Shown here: positions 1 to 7,931 of the stretch, in pieces
Numbering within the stretch: the stretch's first letter is position 1
Layout of the letters: the number at the start of each line of letters is the position of its first letter
NCBI GenBank assembly: GCA_963819075.1
Contig: CAWFUP010000004.1
Coordinates: 434,001-498,000, forward strand
Source of the DNA: CAVQBJ01 sp963819075
GTDB taxonomy: Bacteria; Actinomycetota; Thermoleophilia; Solirubrobacterales; Solirubrobacteraceae
Direction: 5' to 3'
DNA: 64,000 nucleotides
Position numbers and translations under genes: made by a program
The notes under the pieces: generated by a model
Told to the model about the DNA's origin: nothing
The model's input: the letters and a program-made list of their open reading frames with translations, nothing else
The model's database searches: none

Positions 1-1250
1 TCGTCGCGCACGAGCGACAGCGAGCGCCCGGCGAGAAGGCCCTGGGCGCAGATCGAGAGCACGCTGCGTAGATAGGAGACCGCGCCCTCCTCGCCGAGCG
101 CGTCGACGAGCGAGTCGCCGGCGGCCGCGGCGTGGCCGGTCGCGAAGTTGAGTGCGTCGTAGACGAGCTGGTCGCCGCCCGCGCGCAGGAACGCCATGTG
201 GCCGTGCTCGTGCGCGGCCGACCATCCGAGCAGCTCGATCGCCGAGCGGTTGCCGACGAGGCCGCGCAGTCGCTTGCGCGCCCGATTCCAGTCGATGAGG
301 AACACCATCCGCGAGCCGAGGTACTCGAGGAACGCCTCGAGCTCGGGGCGCGATGAGGCAGCGGTGCGCCCGACGGCGAGGTGGTAGAGATCGTCGTGCC
401 TGTCGTCGGTGCTGCGCGAACGGGTGTCCTCCCACGCCATGCCGCGCCCGCCGAGCATGCGTTGGAAGAACAGCAGTCGCGCGAGGTGCACATCGGTGTA
501 GGTCACCGTCACCGACTCCTGCGCGACGCGGATGACCACCACGTGCGCATCGGTCTCGCCGATGTCGTTCTGGATCACGAGCGCGTCGCCGCTGCGCGTG
601 GCCACCGTTCCCAGGCCGGGGTGGTCGAAGCGCAGGCGCTGCGTTCGCTGCACGCCGCGCGCGAACGCCGCCACGAGCGGTCGGTCGTCGTCGGTGATCC
701 CGTAGGCGTGCGCCCCATCGATCGATTCGGTCGACAGGCGCTCCTGGAGCCGGTTGAGCTCGCGGTGGGCGTCCATCACGACGAGGTGCAGGCTGTCCTC
801 GCCGCCGTGACGTCCGGCGGTCAGGCGCGAGATGTCGCGCGGCGCGATCACGTCCCCGTCGAGCGCGACGGCGTCGCGCACCTCGCGGGCGCGCGCCTCG
901 AGGCTCGGTGCCGCCGCGCTGCCCGACTCGTGCAGGGGAAGGAGCATCGCGTCGACGTCGGCGAGCGCGTGGCGCACGAGCTGCGCGGCGCCCGGGATCG
1001 CGTAGGCGCCGTCGGCGGTTCGGGTGCTGTCGCCGACGACGCGGTCCAGCTCGGCATCGGCGACCCCGGCGGCCATGCGCTCGTCGCGCAGGTCCAAGGA
1101 CGCCTGGTCGCCATCGGCCGCGCTGCGCGCCGTCTGCAGCAGCGTGAGCACGTACTTGACGCGATCGTTGGCCGACAGGGCCCGGCTCACGAGCTCGGGC
1201 AACAGCAGCTCCTGCTCGCCGAGGGCGGCGATGATTCGGTCTTTGGGCAT
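1..1250 (-). CDS. Unrecognised protein, C-terminal part cut by window edge
   Basis: The frame is open from ATG 1250 to the left edge of the window (416 codons), so the C-terminus is missing. I do not recognise the family. The N-terminus (MPKDRIIAALGEQELLLPEL) looks helical and polar, with no signal peptide and no membrane segment. Residues 347-351 read HEHGH, which fits the HExxH zinc-metalloprotease pattern, but no other protease hallmark is visible, so this may be chance. The middle (about residues 150-290) is a mixed alpha/beta sequence ending in repeated acidic and arginine-rich stretches. A GTG lies three codons upstream (1259) and is an alternative start. No convincing ribosome-binding site is seen. 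The same interval is open on the plus strand for a very long way, but that frame has Arg/Val/Asp-rich shadow composition. Confidence 0.6.
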   Translation of the reverse strand, partial: MPKDRIIAALGEQELLLPELVSRALSANDRVKYVLTLLQTARSAADGDQASLDLRDERMAAGVADAELDRVVGDSTRTADGAYAIPGAAQLVRHALADVDAMLLPLHESGSAAAPSLEARAREVRDAVALDGDVIAPRDISRLTAGRHGGEDSLHLVVMDAHRELNRLQERLSTESIDGAHAYGITDDDRPLVAAFARGVQRTQRLRFDHPGLGTVATRSGDALVIQNDIGETDAHVVVIRVAQESVTVTYTDVHLARLLFFQRMLGGRGMAWEDTRSRSTDDRHDDLYHLAVGRTAASSRPELEAFLEYLGSRMVFLIDWNRARKRLRGLVGNRSAIELLGWSAAHEHGHMAFLRAGGDQLVYDALNFATGHAAAAGDSLVDALGEEGAVSYLRSVLSICAQGLLAGRSLSLVRD

Positions 1251-1355
1251 CGCTCTCACCGGTCGGGGACGGGCAGCGCGGACGCTATGGGCGCGCGGGC
1301 GCGGGGGCATCGGGTGAGTCCCGCCCCGACGGTGCGGGGAACCCCGGATACCGGT

Positions 1356-2408
1356 TCAGGCGTCGCTCGACGCCGCCCAGAGGTTGATGCCGCCGTCCTG
1401 CGCGTGGCGATCGATCTCTTCGAGCTCCTCGGTGGCGAAGGCCGCGTGCTGCAGCGCCGCCACGTTCTGCTCGAGCTGGGCGACGCTGCTTGCTCCGAGC
1501 AGCACCGAGGTGATGCGCGGGTCGCGCCGCGCCCAGGAGGTCGCCAGCTGGGCGAGTGTCTGGCCGCGCCGAGCGGCGATCTCGTTGAGCGCGCGGACGC
1601 GGGCGAGGTTCTCCTCGGTGATGAGATCGGACGAGAAGTAGTTGCCGCGGCGCACGCGCGAGTCCTCCTCGATGCCGCCGAGGTAGCGGTCGGTGAGCAG
1701 GCCCTGGGCAAGGGGCGAGAAGACGATCGCGCCGACGCCCTCGCGCTCGAGCACGTCGAGCAGCTCGGCCTCGATCCAGCGATTGAGCATCGAGTAGGAG
1801 GGCTGGTGGATGAGCAGCGGCGTGCCGAGCTCGCGCAGGATCGCCGCTGCCTGCGCAGTCCGAGTCGGGCCGTAGGAGGAGATCCCGACGTACAGCGCGC
1901 GACCGCTGCGCACGGCGGTGTCGAGCGCCGCCATCGTCTCCTCCAGCGGCGTGCTGGGGTCGAAGCGATGCGAGTAGAAGATGTCGACGTGGTCCAGGCC
2001 CATCCGGCGCAGGCTCTGGTCGAGGCTGGCCAGGAGGTACTTGCGCGACCCCCACTCGCCGTACGGGCCCGGCCACATGTCGTACCCGGCCTTCGTCGAG
2101 ATGATCAGCTCGTCGCGGTACGGTCGGAAGTCCTCGGCGTAGATGCGCCCGAAGTTGAGCTCGGCGCTGCCGTACGGCGGCCCGTAGTTGTTGGCCAGGT
2201 CGAAGTGGGTGATGCCGAGATCGAACGCCCGCCGCAGCATCGCGCGACTGTTGGCGAGCGGGCGGTCGTCGCCGAAGTTCTGCCAGAGCCCGAGCGAGAT
2301 GGCCGGCAGCTGGACGCCGCTGCGGCCGCAGCGGCGATAGGGCATCGAGTCGTAGCGATCGAGCGCCGGCGCGTACCGCGAGGGCCCGAGCTCGGCGTCA
2401 TAGGGCAT
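1356..2408 (-). CDS. Aldo/keto reductase (YghZ-like)
   Basis: A 350-residue NADPH-dependent aldo/keto reductase of the L-glyceraldehyde-3-phosphate reductase (YghZ, AKR14) branch. It is expected to reduce short aldehydes or ketoses in the cytosol. The catalytic tetrad can be read: Asp in HFDLANNYG, Tyr in the same stretch, Lys in STKAGYD, and His in FYSHRFDP. The FYSHRFD motif and the long loop after NNYGPPYG are typical of this branch, and the full length matches the family. The chosen start (MPYDAELG) avoids a six-codon extension to an alternative start at 2426. It is the last gene of a minus-strand run and lies just after a strong hairpin that follows the GH9 gene, so it is probably transcribed separately. 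The physiological substrate cannot be read from sequence. Confidence 0.9.
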   Translation of the reverse strand: MPYDAELGPSRYAPALDRYDSMPYRRCGRSGVQLPAISLGLWQNFGDDRPLANSRAMLRRAFDLGITHFDLANNYGPPYGSAELNFGRIYAEDFRPYRDELIISTKAGYDMWPGPYGEWGSRKYLLASLDQSLRRMGLDHVDIFYSHRFDPSTPLEETMAALDTAVRSGRALYVGISSYGPTRTAQAAAILRELGTPLLIHQPSYSMLNRWIEAELLDVLEREGVGAIVFSPLAQGLLTDRYLGGIEEDSRVRRGNYFSSDLITEENLARVRALNEIAARRGQTLAQLATSWARRDPRITSVLLGASSVAQLEQNVAALQHAAFATEELEEIDRHAQDGGINLWAASSDA

Positions 2409-2421
2409 GGCGCAAGTATCG

Positions 2422-2452
2422 CGCAAGCGGGACCGCTCGGTCGCCGCTTGCG
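2422..2452 (-). terminator. Hairpin after the GH9 gene
   Basis: Nine-base arms (CGCAAGCGG and CCGCTTGCG) continue into an inner GACC/GGTC pairing with one bulged base, giving about 13 base pairs. The hairpin starts 2 nt past the GH9 stop codon and ends 14 nt before the aldo/keto reductase start. There is no T-run, which is usual in high-GC actinobacteria. Confidence 0.55.
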
Positions 2453-2453
2453 G

Positions 2454-4517
2454 CTACCCGCGGGCGGCCTCGGCGGCGGACGCGAGCAGGGCGATCGCCG
2501 CGGCGTCGTCGGTGGCCTCCGAGGTCGCGAACGAGCGCGCGTCGTCGCGGTAGGCGAAGCCGTGTCCATCCTGGGCGGCAAACGGGTCGCTGGCGCCACC
2601 AGCCGGGCAGGCTCGGCTGCCCGCGATCGAGCTGAGCCCGGTCACCGCGTTCGGTGTGTTGGGCCCGTCCACCGTCGCGCCGGCGAGGATCGCGCCGCGC
2701 CCGGTGAGCGAGCCCGACAGGTTCGGGATCTGATTGGACAGGCAGTGCGGGAAGACCGAGCCCGCGCCGACCATGAACGACGAGCCCCAGGCATTGGCGC
2801 CGAGCGCCCAGTCGAGCTGAGCCTGGCCGAGCGCCTCGTAGGTGGGGCGGCCGGCGAGCTCGTCGTAGAGCGTCGCTTGCGCGGCGTAGCCGAACGCGTG
2901 GCTGACGGTGTCCACGTTGGTGGCCGGGTTTGCCTCGGCGAACGGGTTCTGAGCGGCCAGGCGCGTGGCCAGCGCGAGCTGGTCGTGACGGTCAGACATG
3001 ACGGTCGGGAGGTTCGTCTCGAGCTGATTCGGTGTCAGCAACGGCGCCGCCGCCGGCGTCTGGAGGATGTGAACGAGGTCGAAGTCGGCCAGACTGGAGA
3101 CGTCGTAGAGGCTGAGCGATTCCTCGCCCGTGATCGACTCGAGCATGTAGTCGTTGGCGAAATGGCCCGCCGCTACGAGGTAATACGACGGCGTCGGGTG
3201 CGGCAGGCCGGGGACCGAGGCGCCGAGCTGCTCGGTGGCCAGGTACAGCTCCACGGCCGCGAACTGCATGTCAGCGCGCCATTCGTTGACCGGATAGAAG
3301 CTCGTGGGGACCGAGGCCAGCAACGCGCCGCGCGGAGCGAGATCCGCCTGGTCATAGATCGTCTGGCCGTCGCGCAGGCAGCGCGCGGCGTACGCCGGAT
3401 CGCTCGTGGCGAACACCTGGGCGCACAGTCCAAAGGCGGCTGCGACGCCGCCGGCCAGGTTGGGGCTGATCGGCTGCCCGGGCGCGTTCGCGGCGAACAC
3501 CGGGCGGTGCGCGGCCAGGTGGGCCGGGTTGCTCGCCGACAGCGCGAACGCGTCGTCGGCCTGGGGCAGGCGCCAGATGTCGTGGTCCCCGAGGATCGTG
3601 CCGCTGTTGTTGCCCGAGCCGATGCCCACTTGGAAGTAGAGGACGCGTGTGCTCTTGTTCCACATCTGCTCGAGCCAATCGGTGCCGTGGCGCGCCTCGG
3701 CCAGCAACGCCGAGAGGTTGGGCACGCCGGACGGGAACTGGCGCGCGGTGAACAGCAGGACCGAGTCGGTGAAGCTCGCCGTCGAGACGAACTTCAGGTA
3801 GTCCCCGGCATCGAACCAGCCGCCCTCGGCGTTCACCGTGGCCCCCGTCGGCCTGAGCGCACCAGCGAGCGTGCCGGCGGCGTCAAAGCGCGGGATCGCG
3901 TAGACCGCCGCTGCGGCGTCGTCGAGATGCGAGGGCTGTCGGCGCATCGGGCCGGGGATGACGCCGGCGCCGTCGCGCTGAGACTGAATGAAGGCGAGCG
4001 CGTCGCCGGCCAGCGGCCGGTACAGCGCCGCGGCGTCGCCGACCCGCAGCGGTGGGGAGTCGTGCCCGGCGAAGCGCAGCACGTACACCCCCGGTGCCCG
4101 GACCGGGCTGAAGTCGAGCTGGCGCACGGTGTAGCGGGCACTCCAGCGCCGTCCGGGCGAGGCGGTACCACGGAACACGACGCGGCCGCCGGCGCCGAGC
4201 ACCGTGAACGCACGTGAACCCGTGGCGGCCGACGTCATCGTGTACGCCACCTTCGGGCAGTCCCCGACGTAGCCAACCTGGTTGATCCGGAAGATGACTG
4301 CGCCGGATTCCTGCAGCGGCACGCGCGTCGCCGTGGGGGTGCTCACGGCGGACGCTCCGGCGCCGCAGGCTCCGGCGGCGGCGGCGTTGCCCGACGACGG
4401 GCCGGCAGCACCGGCTCCGGCCGCTCGCATCGACCCTCCGGCGGCGCAGCCGACGAGCAGTACGAGCGCGAGGGCGCCGCCGCCGATCCGCGCGCGCCGG
4501 GAGGCGATGCGACTCAC
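2454..4517 (-). CDS. Glycoside hydrolase family 9 lipoprotein (endoglucanase-like)
   Basis: 687 residues. The N-terminus has a lipoprotein signal (residues 11-24, LVGC with Cys24 as the lipidated residue), then a low-complexity Ala/Gly linker. An Ig-like CelD_N domain follows (about 72-160, FRINQVGY...), then the (alpha/alpha)6 GH9 catalytic domain (about 170-685). The nucleophile region reads GGWFDAGDYLKF (Asp236/239), and the general acid region has Glu667 in SEATDDAAA. The protein should cleave beta-1,4-glucan or a related polymer at the outer face of the membrane. GTG 4517 overlaps the stop of the upstream deacetylase/synthase gene (GTGA), so the two are translationally coupled. The context suggests a hydrolase that edits or releases a polymer made by that synthase, like BcsZ in cellulose operons, rather than a secreted foraging cellulase. 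Confidence 0.88.
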   Translation of the reverse strand: MSRIASRRARIGGGALALVLLVGCAAGGSMRAAGAGAAGPSSGNAAAAGACGAGASAVSTPTATRVPLQESGAVIFRINQVGYVGDCPKVAYTMTSAATGSRAFTVLGAGGRVVFRGTASPGRRWSARYTVRQLDFSPVRAPGVYVLRFAGHDSPPLRVGDAAALYRPLAGDALAFIQSQRDGAGVIPGPMRRQPSHLDDAAAAVYAIPRFDAAGTLAGALRPTGATVNAEGGWFDAGDYLKFVSTASFTDSVLLFTARQFPSGVPNLSALLAEARHGTDWLEQMWNKSTRVLYFQVGIGSGNNSGTILGDHDIWRLPQADDAFALSASNPAHLAAHRPVFAANAPGQPISPNLAGGVAAAFGLCAQVFATSDPAYAARCLRDGQTIYDQADLAPRGALLASVPTSFYPVNEWRADMQFAAVELYLATEQLGASVPGLPHPTPSYYLVAAGHFANDYMLESITGEESLSLYDVSSLADFDLVHILQTPAAAPLLTPNQLETNLPTVMSDRHDQLALATRLAAQNPFAEANPATNVDTVSHAFGYAAQATLYDELAGRPTYEALGQAQLDWALGANAWGSSFMVGAGSVFPHCLSNQIPNLSGSLTGRGAILAGATVDGPNTPNAVTGLSSIAGSRACPAGGASDPFAAQDGHGFAYRDDARSFATSEATDDAAAIALLASAAEAARG

Positions 4518-6661
4518 GCTTGCGGACCCGAGCCAACGGCCACCCGGCCGGTGCGCTCGAGCTTCTGCCAGCTGAGACGGCCGCCGAGCAACGCGGAGAC
4601 GATCGCGTCGTACACGACGAGGTACATGACCTGGCGGTACACGAGCTGCTGGAGCGGCAGTGTCCACAGGACGCGTCGGGACTCGCGGTCGTAGCCGAAG
4701 GCCACCCAGGCCAGCGTGAACTGGAACGCGTTGAAGGCGAGCCAGAAGGCCAGGATTGGCATCGGGTCCTGGAAGATGATGCTGTACACCGCGAACAGGT
4801 CGATGAGCGGCGCCGCCAGCGGCAGCAGCAGCTGGAAGATGGCGAGCACGGTGACGGCCCGGGCACCACGGTTGCCCTCCCACAGCGCGCCACGGTGCTT
4901 CCACATCGATTGGAACGTGCCGTAGGCCCAGCGGCTGCGCTGGCGGTACAGGCCGCGCACGGTGTGCGGCGCCTCGGTCCAGGCGCGGGCTCGCTGCTCG
5001 TAGACGACCTTCCAGCCGGCGCGCCCGATGTCCAGCGTGATGTCGGTGTCCTCGGCGAGCGTGGCGCCCGAGACGCCGCCGATGTCGGTCAGCGCCTCGC
5101 GGCGAAAGGCGCCGATCGCGCCGGGCACGGTCGGCGTACAGCCGATGACCTCGTACGCGCGGCGGTCGAGGTTGAAGCCCATGACGTACTCGATGTGCTG
5201 CCACTTTCCGAGTAGGCCCTCGCGGTTGCCGATCTTCGTGTTGCCGGAGATCGCGCCAACGTGGTGCTCGCGGAAGCGCTGCACGAGCAGGCTGAGCGTC
5301 TGCGGCTCGAACACCGTGTCGCCGTCGACGGTGACGAAGATGTCGTGGCGGCCGGCCGCGAGACCGCGGTTGAGCGCCGACGCCTTGCCGCCGTTGGCCT
5401 GGCGCAGCAGCCGCACGCGCTCGAGGCCAAGCCCCTCGACGATCTGCGCGGTCTCGTCGGTTGACCCGTCGTCGACCACGACGACCTCGAGCTCGCCACG
5501 GTACTTCGACCCGGCGAGCGAGCGCACGGCCCGGGCGATGCCGGCCGCCTCGTTGTGCGCCGGAACGATGATCGACACCGGCGGCGCGAAGTCGGGGTCG
5601 TACGGCTCCCGCCGCACCCGCCGCCGCTGGACGTGCGCGAGGATGAGCGCGGCAAGCATCCGCAGGCCGACGAGGATCGTGACGCCGAAGACGATCCGCG
5701 TCAGCCAATTCGTCACGAAGCCGGCGAGCCCGAGCATGAAATCGAACATCTGGGCCCGCATCTGTTGAGCCGGGGTGGCCGGCACCTCAGCCTGTGCGAG
5801 GGGGATGTTGGCGAGCTCGGCCACCGTCGTGAAGCGATAGCCGAGGTGACGCAAGCCGGCGATCAGGGCCGGCAGGGCCGCCACCGTCTCGGCGCGGTTG
5901 CCGCCGGCGTCGTGCATGAGCACGACCCCACCCGTTCCGTGTCGGATGGCCGGATCGTTGAGCACGCTGTCGACAATCGCGTTGACGCCCGGGCGCGCCC
6001 AGTCGTTCGTGTCGTAGTTGGACAGCGCGATCACGTATCCGCGACTGGCGACGGACGCCCAGGCGCGCACCTCAGTCGGCGTGGCCGCGTCGGTGGCCGA
6101 CGAGTACGGCGGGCGCACGAGCCGCGGCAGAATGCCCGTCTGGCCGGCGATCGCCGTCTGCGCGAGGGACACCTGCAGGCGCCGCTCCCACGTCGGGAGG
6201 CTCGCGAGATCGGCGTGGGTGAAGGTGTGGTTGCCGAGCTGGAAGCCGTCGCGGTGTACCAGTCGCGTCACTGCCGGGTATCGCACCACCTGAGCCCCGA
6301 CCTCGAAGAACGTTGCCGGCACGTGCGCGGCGAGGAGCTCCTGTGCGATCTTCGGCGTCCACGTGGGGCTCGGGCCGTCGTCGAAGGACAGGGCGATGCG
6401 GCGGCCGGGCGGCGGTTGATGGGAGACCAGCCCGCCGTGACCGTTGTAGACGAGCACCGGCTGCGACCCCGCGAGCGGGGCGACGGCCGCGCTCGACGGC
6501 CCGGTGCCGGCCGCGCCGATCGTCTTCGTCGTCACGCCGTCGACGAGCAGGAGGAGCACGAGCATCGTCACGGAGAAGCCGAGCACGAGCAGCCGCCCAC
6601 GCCGAAGGCCGCGGGCATCTCGGGAGCGTTGCTCCGCAATGAGGCTGGTCGACTGGGACAC
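4514..6661 (-). CDS. Bifunctional polysaccharide deacetylase / GT2 synthase
   Basis: A 715-residue fusion. After one N-terminal membrane helix (25-42) comes an extracytoplasmic NodB deacetylase domain (about 85-285). Its metal and catalytic motifs are DD94-95, the HxxxH pair His145/His149, and RPPY 183-186. A second membrane helix (about 318-345) leads to a processive GT2 domain with DDGS 397-400, DGD 446-448, EDTD 537-540 and the QxxRW motif 574-578. Several C-terminal membrane helices follow (about 600-690). This layout fits an enzyme that polymerises a beta-linked sugar chain through the membrane and deacetylates it outside, as PgaC plus PgaB do for poly-GlcNAc. It lies 6 nt after a small membrane-protein gene and overlaps the GH9 gene, so all three form one operon. 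The polymer is unknown: N-acetylated sugar fits the deacetylase, beta-glucan fits GH9. Confidence 0.92.
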   Translation of the reverse strand: MSQSTSLIAEQRSRDARGLRRGRLLVLGFSVTMLVLLLLVDGVTTKTIGAAGTGPSSAAVAPLAGSQPVLVYNGHGGLVSHQPPPGRRIALSFDDGPSPTWTPKIAQELLAAHVPATFFEVGAQVVRYPAVTRLVHRDGFQLGNHTFTHADLASLPTWERRLQVSLAQTAIAGQTGILPRLVRPPYSSATDAATPTEVRAWASVASRGYVIALSNYDTNDWARPGVNAIVDSVLNDPAIRHGTGGVVLMHDAGGNRAETVAALPALIAGLRHLGYRFTTVAELANIPLAQAEVPATPAQQMRAQMFDFMLGLAGFVTNWLTRIVFGVTILVGLRMLAALILAHVQRRRVRREPYDPDFAPPVSIIVPAHNEAAGIARAVRSLAGSKYRGELEVVVVDDGSTDETAQIVEGLGLERVRLLRQANGGKASALNRGLAAGRHDIFVTVDGDTVFEPQTLSLLVQRFREHHVGAISGNTKIGNREGLLGKWQHIEYVMGFNLDRRAYEVIGCTPTVPGAIGAFRREALTDIGGVSGATLAEDTDITLDIGRAGWKVVYEQRARAWTEAPHTVRGLYRQRSRWAYGTFQSMWKHRGALWEGNRGARAVTVLAIFQLLLPLAAPLIDLFAVYSIIFQDPMPILAFWLAFNAFQFTLAWVAFGYDRESRRVLWTLPLQQLVYRQVMYLVVYDAIVSALLGGRLSWQKLERTGRVAVGSGPQA

Positions 6662-6667
6662 GGCGGC

Positions 6668-7015
6668 CTACAGGGTGTGAGCGGATTCGCGATCGTGCAC
6701 CGAGGCGAACTCACGGTGGGCGATCACGCGGGTGTGGAGCGGGGCCTCGAGCGCGAAGACCTCGTGCCGCTGGACGAACGGGCGAAGCACGCCGATCGGC
6801 GACGGGAGCGTCGCGAAGCCGACCGCGCCGCCGACCAGGCCGCAGAGCCAGGCGGCCGCCAGCACGACGGCCAGCGCACCGCCACCTCTCACCCAGTGGC
6901 GGCGGTGACCGCGGTGATCGAAGAACACGGGGGCCTCCCGACCGGTCGCCCGCCACACCGAAGTGTCGCGCGGGGGCTCCTCGACCAGCGGCGGCCTCGC
7001 TGTCGCAGCGCTCAT
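6668..7015 (-). CDS. Small single-span membrane protein of the polysaccharide operon
   Basis: 115 residues, with no family I recognise. The N-terminal half is polar and proline-rich (MSAATARPPLVEEPPRDTS). One hydrophobic helix follows (about 47-70, GGALAVVLAAAWLCGLVGGAVGF), then a short tail. It is the first gene of the operon; its stop is 6 nt before the deacetylase/GT2 start. An accessory role in assembly or regulation of the synthase, like small Pga or Bcs membrane subunits, is an inference from position only. Confidence 0.7.
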   Translation of the reverse strand: MSAATARPPLVEEPPRDTSVWRATGREAPVFFDHRGHRRHWVRGGGALAVVLAAAWLCGLVGGAVGFATLPSPIGVLRPFVQRHEVFALEAPLHTRVIAHREFASVHDRESAHTL

Positions 7016-7036
7016 GACGGGCTCATACTGCCGCAG

Positions 7037-7062
7037 CCAGCGAGGTCGGCGGGGACCTCTGG
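7037..7062 (-). terminator. Hairpin between methyltransferase and polysaccharide operon
   Basis: GAGGTC and GACCTC arms with a 6-nt loop, extended by CCA/TGG beyond a 2-nt bulge. It lies about 57 nt past the methyltransferase stop and about 22 nt before the start of the small membrane-protein gene, so it could be a terminator or a leader structure of the operon. Confidence 0.4.
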
Positions 7063-7118
7063 CGTCGTCTTAATGCAACGTCCATCGGTCGCTAACGCGA
7101 GCGGGCGAGCCTCCGCCC

Positions 7119-7808
7119 TCAGCCCGCGCAGGCGGTGGCGTCGATGTCCAGGCGGACGTAGGTGATCGTGGGCTGCGGGCCGAGCGCGGCGAGCACGGCG
7201 TCGACGTAGCGCTCGCGCAGATCTTCAGGCAGGCGCGCCAGATGGGCGGACAGCGCGTTGACCTGCAGCCATTCGCGCAGATCGTCGTACGGCGACGGGC
7301 GCTGGACGAGCGCCGTTCGCACGTCCGTGAACCCCGCGGCGCGCAGCCGGTCGGCGGTCACGCCCGGGCCGGCATAGTGCCACGGCGACCAGCCGTCGAG
7401 GTGCGCCGCGAACGGCTCCAACGCTCCGGCTGCGCGGGTTGCGCTGAGCAGCTCGGGCACGTTGCCCTCGCCGCCGCACTGCGCCGCGAGTCGCCCGCCG
7501 GGCCGCAGGACGGCGCGGAGCCGCGCGAACAGCCGCTCGTGATCGTCGATCCAGTGAAAGACGGCGTTAGAGAAGACCGCATCGACCTGCCGTCCGCCGA
7601 GGTCGAGGTCGGTCAGGTCGGCGACGATCATCGCGGCGCGGTCGCCGAGGCGCTCCGCGGCGGCGGCGATCATCCCGGCGGAGGCGTCGACGGCAATCAC
7701 GCGACCGCGCGGCAGACGCGAGACGAGGATCTCGGTGACCCGGCCCGAGCCGCAGCCGGCGTCGAGCACCGTCTCGTCTCCGCGCAGGGCGAGGCGATCG
7801 AGCACCAT
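7119..7808 (-). CDS. Class I SAM methyltransferase (trans-aconitate methyltransferase-like)
   Basis: 229 residues from the first canonical start. The SAM-binding glycine motif VLDAGCGSG is near residue 15-23, followed by the acidic motif (AVDAS), the NAVFHWI motif IV and a C-terminal cap with FTDVRT. The pattern matches trans-aconitate 2-methyltransferase-like proteins; the true substrate is unknown. The start is a problem. The frame stays open upstream, and the 22 codons before ATG 7808 read like the family N-terminus (WDGTTYDRISGPIERNG), yet contain no ATG, GTG or TTG. A GTA at 7874 would be a normal start if its third base were G. Either a rare start codon is used, a base is wrong, or a shortened protein is made. 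It diverges from the beta-propeller gene across a short AT-rich region. Confidence 0.82.
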   Translation of the reverse strand: MVLDRLALRGDETVLDAGCGSGRVTEILVSRLPRGRVIAVDASAGMIAAAAERLGDRAAMIVADLTDLDLGGRQVDAVFSNAVFHWIDDHERLFARLRAVLRPGGRLAAQCGGEGNVPELLSATRAAGALEPFAAHLDGWSPWHYAGPGVTADRLRAAGFTDVRTALVQRPSPYDDLREWLQVNALSAHLARLPEDLRERYVDAVLAALGPQPTITYVRLDIDATACAG

Positions 7809-7892
7809 GACCCCGTTTCGTTCGATCGGCCCGGAGATGCGGTCGTAGGTCGTCCCGTCCCAATCGTGGGTTACGATGTTCTGTACGTTATC

Positions 7893-7908
7893 ACATACAA
7901 TCGTATGT
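7893..7908. promoter_or_regulatory. Inverted repeat in divergent promoter region
   Basis: ACATAC-AATC-GTATGT, a 6+6 inverted repeat in an unusually AT-rich stretch (about 7880-7910) between the divergent methyltransferase and beta-propeller genes. TACAAT (7896-7901) is a possible -10 box for the plus-strand gene and TAACGT (7890-7885, minus) for the methyltransferase. A repressor bound here would cover both. Confidence 0.45.
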
Positions 7909-7931
7909 CGTCCGTGACGGACGTCCCGGGT

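Noticed and set aside
381..4217. Plus-strand open frame of 1278 codons
   Set aside because: It is antisense to an aldo/keto reductase and a GH9 gene with clear motifs; its composition (Arg, Val, Asp, Gly and His rich) is typical of shadow frames in high-GC DNA.
2454..5708. Minus-strand frame of 1084 codons as one protein
   Set aside because: Only the part from GTG 4517 matches GH9; the upstream part is a shadow of the deacetylase/GT2 gene in another frame.
7242..7904. Upstream extension of the beta-propeller gene
   Set aside because: It is antisense to the methyltransferase and lacks a signal peptide; the real signal peptide starts at 7932.
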